This document shows, piece after piece, positions 1 to 14,175 of a DNA stretch of 64,000 nt. Source of the stretch: Sympetrum striolatum. Its lineage: Eukaryota > Arthropoda > Insecta > Odonata > Libellulidae. Both the position numbers and the translations under genes were made by a program. The first letter of the stretch is position 1. Each line of letters starts with the position of its first letter. Below the pieces are notes generated by a model. It was not told the DNA's origin, ran no database searches, and worked only from the letters and a program-made list of their open reading frames with translations. The DNA lies in the NCBI GenBank assembly GCA_947579665.1, contig OX388350.1, positions 83,657,152 to 83,721,151 on the forward strand, in the 5' to 3' direction.

Positions 1-1009
1 ATTATCCTGATTCTTAATCATTCCGGGTCATAGATATAGCGCTCTTTCTGATAATATTAGCGTTTAAGAATCAATTCTCATAAAATTTTCGGAATTATCA
101 GATACTGTACAGTAGGGTGGGCCGAAAAACGTTTTCTTTCGAGTCAAATTTTCTCTGTGAGGAAAATTTGTCTACTGATGTAAGGATCTCGCACGCAATT
201 GTTTTTAAATTCAGATGATATTAACCATTTCCGACCTAAAGTTTAAAATTTTGCGAAAATACAGGCGCAAATGAGATATAAACGTTTATGGAGACTGAGT
301 TATTTTATGTACCGACATTTTAGTGAGTATAGAGGATGAATGTATTTCTCTGTGTTAAGTTCCTGAAATTTTAAATTTATTTAACGTAATCGATGGTTCT
401 ACGATATTTGAGAATAGGTAAAACATTTTGAGCAGAGGCGACATGCTAAGCAACCAATTTGAATCCCTCGAAATCATTTCACATTTTGCATTTGGAAAGC
501 CACAATTGCCATAATTTTCCAAATGTTTTAATATTGAATTTCGTAACAAATGTCTCAGTCAGCATATGGCATGAAATAATCCGTTAAAATAAACCGAACA
601 CAATTATAAATATTGTAATTATCGTTAATTTTGACGATTAAAATGCATCTTAATATTCCTTACGGACAAAAAAGATAAGATACTACTTCGATAAGAACTC
701 GGTGATAAAACTGTACTCTTATGCTACATTATTGAACTAAATATTTGCATATGCAGTACTACAACATATGCTTTCGGCCCGCGTTCGCCTTAAGAAGCCT
801 TAGGATAAATCTCCCTTAGGAAAAAGTACTCACCTTTGAAGCAGCTGTCCTTCCTGAATAAATCCGCTGATGATGTTGATGAGGATCACAGCTTATGGCG
901 GCGAACGTTACTCACACGTAATATCACTCGGCACTTGCACTTGTAGGCTTTGTACGCAACGAAAAGGATGAATATACCAATGAACTGATAACAAGGGATG
1001 CTATTACTA
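1..1009. other. AT-rich stretch, no gene recognised
   Basis: Only short open frames are present, and none resembles a known family. A motif GGGTGGGCCGAAAAACG near 115-131 looks like the kind of end found on dispersed insect repeats, but I cannot find a partner copy. On the minus strand two GTGAGT splice-donor-like sites lie at 910-915 and 828-833, next to the GC-richer block that follows. Confidence 0.4.
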
Positions 1010-1012
1010 GGA

Positions 1013-1400
1013 GGAGAGTTTCCTCCTTCGAGAAGGCGATAACCACCTTTGGTTACCTTCGGATGCCTTCCCACCCTCCCTTAAGAGCTGTACTAACGCA
1101 GTTGGACAAAAGCAGGCATCGCCCTACTACCCAGAGGCTATGAGGGGAGAAGTATCTACTGGATCTTTCGCTTCATCCTCTGGTCCCTATAATCCTGCTT
1201 CTGGCCCTCGTGGGAACTTCAAGGACAATCGGCCAACGGCTTCGATCAGCAGGTCGAGTCACTGTGAAAGAATGAATTCAAAGTTGGTAACATCATACAT
1301 TGGGAAGAACGAAATAGGCAAATTGCAAACGATTATTTTAAATTCATCGGCAGATTTCATAATTGTTGCTTTATCTAAATTTGATTCGCCAACCTCATAA
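1013..1400 (+). CDS. Unrecognised possible exon, GC-richer open frame
   Basis: A frame is open for about 129 codons from just after a TAG at 1010-1012 to the TAA at 1398-1400; its first ATG is at 1140. The block is clearly richer in GC than its surroundings. The product would be rich in Ser, Pro, Gly and Asn, as in a disordered protein segment, and I recognise no domain. A competing minus-strand frame (about 1078-886) encodes a hydrophobic run followed by Lys/Cys-rich residues (KCKCR) and runs into a good donor-like GTGAGT at 910-915. Only one strand, or neither, can be real. The base composition supports a coding or regulatory origin; the choice of strand is inference. Confidence 0.25.
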
Positions 1401-4400
1401 GTTACCAGCGATTCCTATCCAATTTTCCTGTTTAAATATCTTCGATGTGAAATTTATCTTTTCACGTGCTGGTGCACTAAACCCAAAATCAAACGACCCT
1501 GTCATTCAACGGCGATTATAAGTAAACATAAATGAAATTATTCTCCTTAAGGATTTTAGCAGCCAATGGTGTGCTGGTTGAGGACTCTCCCAGCCTTTAG
1601 GTGGATGACTTTATGGTTTTTCATATTGGTATGCATTAAATTGTTAATTTGTATTGCGATTCAACCAATTTTGAAAAGATGCGATGTTTAATTCTAAAAA
1701 TTAGTTTTAACACGTATATAATTTTGTGTATCGTAAACAATTTGGATAATAAGTTATAATTATGATTTTACTTACATGCATTTCATTATTTTCAATCCAC
1801 GAATAGCGAAACATATTTATGCCTCATCTTTTCAGTCAGGTGTGAGATTTTCAACATTTTCTACAACTTCAAAAAGAAAGGATATTCAAATAGTAAAGAC
1901 GTTCGATTACTTAATTAGGTCACTCATATACATCAGAATATACGATTCTGTAAATAGATATGATTCATAATTTTATTTGTAATATAACTTTAAAAACGTT
2001 CTCAACTTACAAGGGTGTGTACAAACAATGTCTCGATTTCGCAAAAGCAATATCGGTAAACACGCTAACAGCAAAACAACGTTATACTATCGCATTCGTC
2101 GTGAAAATTACTTATTTTTAGCCTCAAAATGTCTCAAAATTTGACTTTATAGCAAAATGCATATTAGGAAGACAACAAACACGCAATGATAGCACTCCTA
2201 CCTGAACAAAACTATCAGAACGGAATTAAATGCAATAAAGATGCGAAAGATTGAATATGAAAAATAAGGGAAAATAGATAAATAGAAAAATAGGGAAATA
2301 TGTGAATGACAAGTGATAGGGAATATAAATAAAATCCAGAGATTAGAAGATAGAAAGAGAAGATGATTAATCAGAAGGAATGCGGTTTGATTTCTTAGAG
2401 CAGTGCATGAGACTTGATACCTTGTTAGCCTACATATTTGAAGGCAAAATTCGTGGAAGAAACGAGAGGAACCAATTTAAGCTTCTTGCAGGAATCAATT
2501 CACAGGATTTAACGTTCAGAAATAGTTGAGTTGGTAACACGGAATCCTCAGTTCATGAGAACAACTTTACTCCCTCAAGGGCCTCGTTCCACCTTTGATC
2601 ATTTCCAACTAATAATCTATGAACTCTTTCAACTTTTACTTCGCACTCTTTCTAAAATCTTTTTATACATCCCCATTAATTCTTTCAAACATCAACCTAC
2701 TCTCTCTCTTTTTCCATTTTCACTATCGATGTCATTCTGTTTCTATTCATCCACTGCATATGTCAAAGCAAAATTAACAAGACTGGCCGATACATTTAAA
2801 AATAATTCTCATAATCCATCGCCACATCTAGAAATAAATGTACTCTTCCACAATTACAATAGAATAATATTACAAAATATATTTCTTTCCATTTTTAAGC
2901 GTTTTCTGCTCAAGCCGCGGAATTGACTTTAATTTATGCACACTGCTACATCCTGACTCAATACGTACCCATGGATAAATGAAATTTCATAGGTTTTATC
3001 CACATTCATTATTAAATAGCACTTAAGAAGGCAAACGTTTGATGTTTTTGAGGTGACAAAAATCTGCTATATCTATTTCTGTGTGTTTTTAGGAACATAA
3101 ATTGACAACTTATTGGCAGCGATAAAAATATGAGCAAATCCACGTCATTCTGCAATGTTATTTAGTAATTTTTATAACTCTCAGTATCACACGATAATCC
3201 GCAAGCAACTAAATGTTTACTTTACTTTCGTATTAATAGAATTAAAATACCACTGGACTCCAAATACATTCTTTGAAGAACACCCGATGTTATTTGGATT
3301 TAATTGGAGTTTAATGTTTATAAAAAGATGTATTGAGGATGTAGTAATGATGAAAACCACAGTAACCAACCAGTTGTCATCTATTAACTGAGTAATAATA
3401 GATACGTACTTATGTTAAATTATTCAATCTTTTATAAAAAATCCATTATTATCCTCCGTTGTGCTTATTTTTCCTTTTGCCAATTAAACTGCAACCTGGT
3501 TGCACTTTGATCGATGCATTGCTAACCACAAACTCAATGCTGTAGGAGTTTAAAATTAATTCCATAAATGAATTAGCAATCCAAGCTCGTTATTTAGAGT
3601 GCATTTACTAAACAGATTGAGTATGGCTGTAAAGAAGCTTTAATCGCACTAAAACAGCGTCTATAGGAATGCAGTTACTCTATGCGATAACGCTGTCATA
3701 TATCCAAGAGTAAAGCAATCAGGGTAAAAGCGATTCCGACCAATGGTATGCGAATACTCAATACGACGCTGTAAGTATCGCAGTTATACGCAAATTGAAA
3801 TTTTGTTGCGGAGACAAACATTTCAACGATCGTAACGAATGTGTTATAAAGAAAAGAATGAGAATGTGATACTTTAAGGTAACCTACTTTCCTTGATATA
3901 AAAAGGCAGTGTCAAACGTAATTAGCTTAATTTTACTAAATCGAAGTTAGACATTCTTAAGCAAAACATTACGCTTTTATATTAAAGTCAATCGAAGGTC
4001 TCTATACCGTGTATAACTGCAAATAAAGACATTTCAAGGAAAGAGGACGTAAGCTTTACTCTTTTTTAATTATTTTTAATACACGGTTTCAAATCATACA
4101 TATAATCCGAAACATCCGCCTATTAAAATGCAAAGTCTCATTTTGCAATAAAAATCTGTTTTCCATTCAATAAAATACGAAGGTGTTGCTTTAAATCAAT
4201 TAAATTCTTCATTACAGCGGAAAATCTACTGATTTCCTAAAATGATTGAGCAAAGAAAAAATTCTTAAAAGGGTGAAAAACATTCAAACCGAATTCCACC
4301 CGATTCAATCGATATCTAAGTTATTTACTCTGAATTATCCAATAAAACACTACGATAGTCATCAAGTGTATTGGATCTTACCCTTTCCCTCCAATGCACT

Positions 4401-7400
4401 CAGAAACTTTTGTTGTAGCAACCGTAATTTTGTTGATAGCAACGCTACGGTATTGCAGATAATGTAACGGCGATGAGAATGAAATTAGAATTGTCAACAA
4501 ATGATGTTTTCTCGTATAATAAGAGTGTTCCTGAACTTAAAAGAGATTTCATCCGAGACATGAGGATAGTTTTCACTCAGAAATATCTATTTTGAAACCT
4601 TTTCCCCTTCCACATGAGACATTTCTAATAATTCTAATCTCAATCGAAGCTGGTAAAGTTCAAGACGCCTCCTGTTTCATTTATACATCATTATTAAGGA
4701 TATCAGCTAATATTAGACGTTTGTGTATCGGAGACTCAAAATAAACATCCCTACCTTTCCTTTTCTTGCTCCGCCTTTAGAAGCCATTAAATTGATTACG
4801 CTCGCCCAATATATTGCGACTCTGCTCAAGTTTCCAATTTGCTGAGTCGAGGTAATGAGGAAAATCTAGGCCATGAGGTGCAATCAAACGAGCATACGTT
4901 TACAAATGCCACGATTCTTTGGTTCGAAATATTAAACGTCCTTAAATATGTCCAATACTCTTTTATAAAATAACTACATAATCACCTATGATTATACTTT
5001 CCCACAGTTTAATTTGCACATGAATGAATACTTTCTCATAACCAGCAACTAAAAGCCTCGTTCGGTGCAGAATATACATTTATTCCACGGCAAAGAGCGT
5101 AAGCGTACCATTAAGACTACCGAATAACACATTTTATAGACCTTAATCTCAAAAAATTTAAAATTCTGAATAGATCTGACATGTAAGCACTTGATAAACT
5201 TTAAAGTTATCATTTATTGAAGAATCTTATAAAAATAAATAATAAATTGATAAATTATCTTTCAAAATTCCATTTTACAAAATGCTCGAAAAGAGAACAA
5301 AAATTGAGTCAAGTTTCTCGATGTTTAAACAATAAAATCCCTAGGAATTACCCCCTATAGCGATAAATGCATTAGTGTATTTAGGATGCTCTATATATAA
5401 AACTCCGTTTATTTTCTGTTGATTCAATCATTTTGTCAATAGATAACTGAAGAAATTCTACTTATGATACAATTGATTCGATAGTATTGAAATATATGGC
5501 GTTGTTGAAAATAAACACGATCCATTAAAATATGAAAATCAAACTTTAATTAGCGTAATGAACCTTTAACTCCACATTAACCGGGTTCGATCCTCAGTCT
5601 GCTTGTCTATTTCAGATTATGTACATCCCAGAAGTCGCATTGTTTAGCTTATTAGCAATACAATTCTTGGGTTACAATTCTGGAATCATTATCTGTGTTG
5701 TTAAATAAAGTGCAAATTGTAAATGTGGAATTGAAAGTCTAAAATTCGACCAATAAAGTCGTGACCATCACATCATACTTTTCCTTCCTGATAATTATAG
5801 AAAGTAAAAATCATAGGACGACGTAGTGTGATCAGAATAAGTAGCAATTAGTTACTCTTCCTCATTACACATACAAAGGCTGACAAAACATCATCAACGA
5901 TGACCTCTTGCGTTGCTCCTTAAAATATAATAAAGTCTAAATCAAACACTTGTTTGCGCCCAAATGTAATTGCGCCTGTTTTCACCATGTACTCTTATGG
6001 GTACATGAATAATGTCCTCAAATGACACTGTCTCTACTTCAAAACAACTTATTAAGTACACAAAGAACTATCGCATCAATGTTTTGGAGACCCCAAATAC
6101 AAACCAAAATACGTGATAAGACACTTTCCAAAGACATAATCAATAATCACCGGAAAAGCCATAGTATAGCGTTTCTCTTCAAAGGGACAATCCCTCACTA
6201 ATAGCTCCTCTAAATAATTTACACTTTCGTTAGGGCCACGGCGGATAAAACACGAAGAGAATCGAAAGCTGATTTTATATTTTTTCTCCCGAAAAATCCG
6301 ATGAAACGGCTTTACTAAATAAAAAGGAAATCTTTTGTTAGCCCGAAATGCGTTCAGCAGGCCGTTAATTAGCAGACCCCCACATCCTTTTCGGCGGAAA
6401 GAACGCCTTTATCGATTGCCGATGGCTCATTCCTCTTTAGAGGGAATGCGTCGCTCCAACAGATCACTATGGTTACGGAAGTGTACCAAAAGTTATTCTT
6501 TATCCAGGATAGCTCTCCCGTGCCATTTAATTTCCGCTATTTGGAACCAAAAGACCATAAATGGCACAGTTTCAATTGTTTAAAATTCTCATTTTACCAC
6601 GAAAATAGAATACACAGATATCATATTACTTTAGTGTGTATTATTATAAAATATTGTTCCCATTTTAATCAATAAACATAACGCTTTCCGGTGACAGCAG
6701 TGAAAGTTTAACCGTTTCTTAGAACATATTCTGGAGTCATGATTAAGAGCAAATAAGCTGTCTATTTTGGTTTTATTCGGTGTTCTTTCACTCAAAGGGG
6801 GTCAGAATAGGTCCAATTCACTCCCAAATACCTCTTAAGGACAATGCAAGGCATTGAAATACCTAAATAAATATTTTAAAGCGACCAATCGTCTCAAGCC
6901 ACTACTCACAGCAATCCTTTTCCAATATTTAAAATCAGGTAATAATTCAAATACAATATTATTTAATAACACTTTTTGCATTTATAAGAAAATAAGAGAA
7001 ATACTGAAACCGTCCAGTGTTATTTCATTGTTTAACTCAATTAAACAAAATCTAAAAACTATTCGCTCTGTGTCCTTTTGATGTTCTCACAACTGATTCC
7101 TTAAATTAAAAAGATACGATTATTATACAATACTCCATACTTTATTCGTTACCCATTTTCCATGACAAGAAATCTGATTTCATTTATCTCGCGATTTACG
7201 AAAATCTTTCTCGTATTTAAAAACCATCGCCGACAAAACAATTGCTAATCGGTCGGAATTAAACTCCGTTCTCTCCTCTAACTCAGTGAATCTTAAACTC
7301 TGTTCATCCACATTAACTCTGCAGTGTTTTTTTATTTGGCATCGAGATGTGATTAACACGGGCAAAATTAGAGCACAATTAACGGCACTGCAACATTTAG

Positions 7401-10400
7401 AGACAGTGAATGAAATTGCAGAATTACTAGACCTGAGACGAAATAATAGAAATGACGTCGATCTCAAATTAATGATATCTACAACATGCAATAAAATATC
7501 GATATGAAAGATAAAAAATGGGTCGGATGTAAAATCATTCGAATGATTTCATCTCGCGTTTCCATGGATATGGCGCATATTTGTAATAATTTTAATTGAG
7601 CAGATATTTTGTGGTATTTAAAATGCAAATAAAATTTACCTCTCCCTCTACATTACGCTAGAGAACTGGCTGATACTCATCCAAGACGCATCAGTGCATT
7701 ATATTTATTTATATACATCCTGGTCATGATCGGATATTAATGAGTCACAGTCATGAGTTCCACACTCGCGTTTGCAAGAGCTGGTAAAATAAGAAAAGTG
7801 AGATGAATTAAGCGTGGAAATGGATATTTACAGAACTAGACAAAATCAAACAGGAAATATTATATTTCAATCCCTTGAGAATTCTTGATTTTCGAATCCT
7901 TCAATTTGAGTCACAGAAACGATAATGACAATCGTCATCAATATTAGTAATTATAAAAATATTATAATTGTAAAAATATAAATCAATAGCAATTGGTCGG
8001 TATACGATTAAAGCAATATCTAATGAGTCTATTCGATATTATTAATGTCATGAAGGGAAAATGATTTTCACCAAAAATTGATGCGTGAAATTCAGAAAAC
8101 AAAGGACAATTGCGAGTAATCGCATTTAAATTACCTTGTTTCGTATTCGTGCAATAAAAATTGTTCCTCTTCCAACATAATTTTTTATTAGCTACACAAT
8201 AATTTGAATTTATTCAGTCAAAAATAAAAATACGCATATTCAGTGCATTTGTAAGAACTGGCGATCAAAAAACGAGTACAGTTTGATAGAGAAAATAATT
8301 CCAAGTTTACAAATTATACACGGACATTAATGTTTGCAAGTTTCGTTTTCTTTGTTACACAACGCGATTTCCATTGAAAATAGCGCTTCAATAAAACATG
8401 ATCATTCATCCCAGAAAAGTTTGCTATTTGCGAGCTCATTGGAAAATTAGCCAAGACCATTCCATCATCATACGATTTAGATACCAAGGCAAAGACTGAT
8501 TGTTAAAGAGCATTAAATTGTAGGCGCAAACAATAATTACCATTGACAATAGTAGGATGATGAGAAGACAAGAAAATGACAGTGTTATGTATTTATAACA
8601 AAAATGCGAGGTTCACATGATGATATCATAAACATGATAACAGTATTTAGAATTCCAACTAATTATGGCGATTTTTGGTAAAAAAAATCTTCCCTTACCA
8701 TTAACATTTTAAGTTGGAAATAACCTTGCTCTAACCAACATTCAAAACCAGTTCATTGGATTTGTTTTCACGGTGAAAAGCAGGTTAAGAGAGTCAAACT
8801 AGCTATTTAAATCTTAAATTAGTTCTAAAATACTGTCATACTTTTGCATATATTAATCACCCGTTAAAAGATAGTCTAATTTCCAAATTCATTTTAGAGA
8901 GATACATTGACAGGAATGCTTGCAGATAATAATGCTTTATTCACTTTAACTAGTCACGTTTTGGGTCTCAAAAAATATACTGAAAAGCCTTTTCAGCCTC
9001 GACATATTTCAACAAAGTTCCTGGATACAGTTATACGAATTTATGCCGTCCGTATCCTCGCAAGAAATTACGACACTTTGCCGTATAGTTCTTAACGTCC
9101 ATCCGCTATCTCTATTAAAAAGTTGGACGCTTTTTAAGTACCGAAAGGAGCGGTGATCGTAAAGAAGTAAAGGTAACCCGAGGATTTATGGGACTACTTA
9201 AAAAGCGAATTCTTTCTGACCTACTTCTCCGTCTACAGTGCATTAGCATCTGTTTTCCACATTTCTCTGCTTATTTTCCGAAAAATGCCCCACGAACTAG
9301 TTATCCTGCAGTTAGAAATCGGTGTCATTTGCCGAAAAGTGCATGCGAAGTGTGTCCGTGTGACGTAGCAACACGCCCAAGTGACTTAGCACCACTTCCA
9401 CGAAACCTAGATACTCGTTCATGGACATTGGTAATTATTGGAAAACGAAACTGACCCATTCCTTAGATTTTTATAATCTAAAGGCAATCTGGACCACTGT
9501 AATTTTTATAATTAAATGAAATTTTTTATTTCCTCGTAAATTATCCTCGAAGATAAATAAGATTTGCAGTTACTTTTTATTTGAAAATCGTTCTCCATAC
9601 AAGAAAACGTAAAATAGTATATACAAGTGAAAAAAGAAGCATCGGCTATTGTGTAATAAGAGCACTGGAAATAGTTTGAGTCAATAGCATGGCATATTGT
9701 ATCTTATTCTTGCAAAGCTGTAAATTACATCTCCCATTTAGCGTTGAGGTTTTCTAAATTATGACTATAACTTATGACTTTTACATTAGCTTATTACTCT
9801 AAAAGTAAAGTTATTTTATAGGGATTGGTATTATCTCACGTCATAAGTTTGAACACTAACGAAAGTACCGACAAGTTGACAAACTGACTAGTATTACTAA
9901 CTAAGAACATTAGTAATGGTTCGTTTTCCTTTACGATGAACATAGGTATGATTTGAGAGGATACACATTATGTTTCTTTCTAAAGTTAGGTTATTTCACA
10001 CCATTTAAGTTCACGTTAAATCCAAATTGTAAATACAACTCATACTGAAATATTTTAAGGTTTAACCTTAGCCCTCATACATACGCCTGTATAGTCCTTA
10101 TAAGTAAACTCATTTCATGAAATAGAATGTATTTTATTTTATAACTTTAAACGTTTTAGTAAATAACCCCCTTATCCTTATGTATTCTCTCAGAATATCC
10201 CAGCAAATATCTTCCTGAAGGTATTTGTATTGCTTTCCGCCAAATGGACACCTCTGCCAAAAGTATAAATCGATAGGCTTCCGATGTAATAAAGCTTCGT
10301 TTGGTGGAAATTCAACGTTGAGCCGCCGCTCTAGATTCAACAGAAGCTATATCAAGACTTCCGTTTTTTCGTGTTTGATTACGTCGTAAAATAGAATAAA

Positions 10401-11279
10401 AGTAACTAACTCCTCGGAGACGACGGAATAGATGTGGAACTGCTCCTTACTTTGAAAACGGGTTATACCGAGATAAAACACACATGCAGAATAAGGACGT
10501 ATAGAATCCATTTTTCTCGCCTCTCTAAAGATATAACCCAGCAACTACACCCGTAATATCTTTTGCAACAAAAAAGTCTTTCATTAGTTTAATAGCTTTT
10601 TTTTAAACAGAATATGGATTGAGTTTTTTCAACAGAACCAATGACCTACTTAGAAAAAACGCTCCTGTATAGACTGAATAAATAAAATTAAATCGATTTC
10701 AGAGCTTTATATGGACAGTTTTATGGAACTTTTACGCTCAACCTGTATCCATAGACGCAAGGGAAATCGCTTTCCAAAGAAATGGAAGTAAACTTTTGAC
10801 TGAGGATATCCGAGCTGACATAAATTCAGGACGATAAACCACTGAGTTCTCCACAGTGAAGAAAAGCGATAAAAAGCCTTTTGTACTAATAAAATATATA
10901 CAGCATTGCAACATTCACAGAATTCACTTCCATTAAATCACAAACCGGAGATCTACGTTACCAAAGACGATACATTGAGGAGAGATAAAGTAATCTAAAC
11001 AAAAAAACTTTTTATGGAGACATTTTCGCAAATAAGTAGAAATTTGCTTTTTCTATATTACAAAGTTGAAACCGGGACGATCGGTAATTTCGGACACATC
11101 TTATTCGGTAATAAGAGATATTTTAACGTGAAATATGCTTTCCTTATGCGAGATCTAATTTGAGAAAATAAAATAAAATGGAAAATATTTCCTTGAATTT
11201 AGCTTAACATAGTCATTCTGACTATTGGCTTATTCTTGGTCACGTTTGACAGCATGCAAGCAAAAGTGTTATTTCCATT
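1401..11279. other. Long AT-rich stretch, nothing recognised
   Basis: Only short open frames occur. The longest are 131 codons (2531-2926, plus) and 103 codons (7180-7491, minus). Neither shows a domain I recognise, and the first is a low-complexity Leu/Phe/Ser-rich product typical of chance frames in AT-rich DNA. A lone tRNA B-box-like GGGTTCGATCC sits at 5583-5593 with no cloverleaf around it. This could be intron or intergenic DNA. Confidence 0.45.
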
Positions 11280-11299
11280 GTGCAGCAAATGCGTGGAAA

Positions 11300-11420
11300 T
11301 TTTCCACTGAACAGCATTTTGTTAGAGTGAGGAAGGACGGAGAAATGTAACCCACTCCTCATCTTGCATGTTGAACCTCATTCCCTCATTTATGATTGGT
11401 CGAGGGGTTCACCTAAGCCA
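11300..11420 (+). repeat. Copy of a short dispersed repeat (ACTCCTCAT...CTCATTCCCT)
   Basis: The core at about 11351-11387 reads CACTCCTCATCTTG, a short spacer, then CCTCATTCCCT. Similar cores, all on the plus strand, occur at 20499-20535, 54923-54952 and 56960-56990. The upstream ~40 bases also resemble the 56.9-kb copy, and the downstream GGGTT-containing bases resemble the 20.5-kb copy. It is probably a small SINE or MITE family; the ends are not resolved. Confidence 0.45.
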
Positions 11421-11434
11421 TCCTTTGAGCTACT

Positions 11435-11720
11435 TATGTTTTAGACTGTAATCAATGTCTATGTCTATGTTTATGTAAGAATACTGCAAGCCGCCTTTCG
11501 GCGTGTGGCAGAGGGTGCAGGCACATTGACTCTATTTTCCTAATCGATTGTTTTCGCGTATCGTTCGAGGAAAAAATGAATTCTTGAAACGATTCCTTCT
11601 TGCATCCATTCCTCTAATATTCTATTATTATTCCTCTAAACTCTCCCTGTATCAGAACGGCCCGCATAACAGGGGGGTCGCATTAAATCGGTTTCATCGT
11701 CTGAGAACCTAATTTCTCTG
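11435..11720 (-). mobile_element. CR1-like LINE 3' end fragment
   Basis: On the plus strand the text runs from a repeated TGTCTATG tail into GCCTTTCGGCGTGTGGCAGA and a downstream stretch. The same layout, with the diagnostic GTGGCAGRGGGTG, marks the 3' ends of the two longer minus-strand LINE fragments at 17.07 and 45.89 kb. I infer that this is the truncated 3' untranslated end of the same broad LINE family. No reverse transcriptase coding sequence remains here. Confidence 0.5.
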
Positions 11721-13079
11721 AATAAATATATATTACTCTCTACAGACTTTTCAAAATTGCAATACACAATTATTGACCGATGAGAAAATAAATATCTTAT
11801 TTAATGAAAGAAGTTTCAAATTACCAACAGAAACTTACCACTTTAAATGTATTTGATTAAAATTGCGATCCTGCAAGAAACAAAAAGGTTTTGGAAAAAA
11901 CATTATCCTAAAACTTGATAAAAAAAGAATGAGAAGACAATACAAGAGAACAAGAAGAGAAATAAGAGGAACGAAAGAGAAGGTTTAATCTTAGGAGACG
12001 AAAACTGAGACAAAATGACTGTTTTTGCAGACGGATTGGACCTCGGCCTGCAGCACTTTCTCTGCAGATCTGACGTAATCTGTCTGGAAGCATGGATGCT
12101 GTCAGGGACAAAGATGCCGATGGATAAAAATATCACTTTTTGTTCGCCGAAATTGGGGCCTTCGAAGATCCTTGACGAAGGTTCTCTCCAAGTGAATTTC
12201 GTGCTTTTTTGCCACGGTTCCGTGAGGTACTGCCATAGTCACGAACGTCGCCTCATTCATGAGATCCTTTTACTTTCACGAATATCACATCTTTTCTTTT
12301 GATAGTCGCACAACTGTCACTGTAACTTCACTGTAATTAGGTAGCCCTATTTGCCTTTCACAGAAATTTGAAGCGAATGTGATAAAGAGCGAATTTTGAC
12401 GATCTTATTATATATGCAGAGCTTTTTAATTTTGGATGCCCGTTTTTGATTTTGAACTGAGGGTTCTTTTAATGTGAAACGATGTAGAGTAAATCTGAAT
12501 TTGGAAAATTTTCGTGAAAGTGAGGATAAAGCATTTATGAAGGGTTCGACATCAGTTTTGTCACTGCTAATAAATGAATTATCTATTTATTGCAATATTC
12601 TGCTGCATTATGGCCGAATTCATGTTTCGAAAATACGCCATTAAAAGCTCTGTTGACCTAATCGACTTTATGACAGCCTGGATTGGATCTTCGATGTAAA
12701 AATTTCAACAATATCAGTTGAGGGTACTATTGTGAGGGGGAAAAGATTTAATAGAAAAGGGACGTCTGATAAGTGTGTTTTTACGTAACTTCAACCATCC
12801 TTTAAACCTTCCTTCATACAACAAATAATGTTATTTTTATATATTACCTGTTCTCTATATTTTAGTGAATTTATCCATCGTGTTCTATTTTCCAGTTTCA
12901 TTCTTTACTATCGGTAGCACCAAGATAAATAAATTTATCTCGTTTGTTTGAGATTACCACCGTCTTCTGCATTTAAAATATAGAAAATAAGAGGAATACC
13001 TACTATAAATAGCAACTTCTCTGGATATATATAAATACCTATAGACCTAATATAAGTTACAAATTCTAACCATTTTCCA
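11721..13079. other. No recognised gene; GC-richer patch at 12.0-12.25 kb
   Basis: A 95-codon plus-strand frame (12015-12302) overlaps minus-strand frames, and none is recognisable. A strong acceptor-like sequence (pyrimidine run ending TTTTTGCAG at about 12032) precedes a locally GC-richer patch, so an exon is possible but not shown. Confidence 0.3.
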
Positions 13080-14035
13080 GCAGTGTCATTGACCTGAAAT
13101 TTCTACAGCGTACGGACCGCAGCATGAAACGCCAGAATACCGAATCTCCAGAATTTGACCCTACCTATCATGGGTTCGAGACCACATGGCCCCAAAATTC
13201 CGATTTTTTCTATTAGTGCATTGCGGGGATATTTTGATTTTGGAAAATATTTTGAGGCGCTTCCCCGTAAATAAGAGAGTTGAAATTCGAGGAATCGCTG
13301 AAAGTCGTACGTATTCAACGATAGCTAACAAGCCATCTCACAAGAATCGTCTTAGTTCGACGCTGTGCATGTATTCTCCGTAAGTAATGCAATTCTCTTT
13401 GCCGTTTGCCATTTCATTTGCAGAATTAAATTGTGAGCAATGTCCCTATGAAGTCGAGACAAGCGCCAAAAGAAATGAAATTAAGTGACAATTCATATTT
13501 TGATAGTTCTCGAATCGAAACTACAGCAGATTGAACGAAAATATCGTAACATTTCTTCTTGGTACAGTCACCGTGGCGACCCAGGGGATTCTTGAATCCG
13601 AGCTCATTAGAATACACGCAGAAATTAAGTCCATAACGGTAGGGACTTAAGTCAGAATTTATGAAAGGGAGGCAATTTACTGAGATTTCAACATAAGCAA
13701 ACTATAATACATAAATAGCAGGCACAATTTTACGGCCATTTCGTAGTTCTTCGAAAACAAATTTTAAGGAATTTTCCGGAAGGACAGAGAATCATGGGGA
13801 TACCAGAAGACGCGCTCTTACTATTTAATAGTCATAGAAGTGTCACCGAATGAGTGTTAGTTCGATGCCAGGCGGGTGCAAAATTCTCCCATTTGTAATG
13901 CATCGCGGTGATTTTAAGATTTCTTTCGAATCCCTTCCCAATAAGATGGAAACCGGACAGGTGAACAAAATTGATAAACAAATAACATAGATGCAGTTTA
14001 GCGCTTCCCTTATGATCCCAGCCTCGATGCGCCAT
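13080..14035 (+). repeat. Decayed tandem array of ~170-bp B-box units
   Basis: GTTCGA cores occur at 13174-13179 and 13355-13360, an imperfect one (GTTCTCGA) at about 13506, and one at about 13859-13864. These gaps are multiples of roughly 150-180 bp. The bases around the first core (CATGGGTTCGAG, then GGCCCCAAAATTCCGATTTT) are the reverse complement of the units at 42.69 and 43.80 kb. The next ~100 bases (GCATTGCGGGGATATTTT, then TTTTGAGGCGCTTCCC) match the reverse complement of 43.70-43.76 kb. The stretch at about 13895-13945 (GCATCGCGGTGATTTT, then CTTCCC) is a further match. It is therefore an older, plus-oriented relative of the 41.7-43.9 kb array. Confidence 0.6.
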
Positions 14036-14175
14036 TTATATTCCTCAAATAAGGATAACGGAATCTTATTATATGACCTTCCCGGTGCTACTTCAAACTA
14101 TGGATGAAAGAAGTGTTATCCCTACCAGCAAACCAACGAAATTGGTACAGACGTAGCAAAATGTTATCTTTTTTG

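Noticed and set aside
2531..2926. 131-codon open frame as a gene
   Set aside because: Low-complexity product with no domain, AT-rich, no splice or promoter context.
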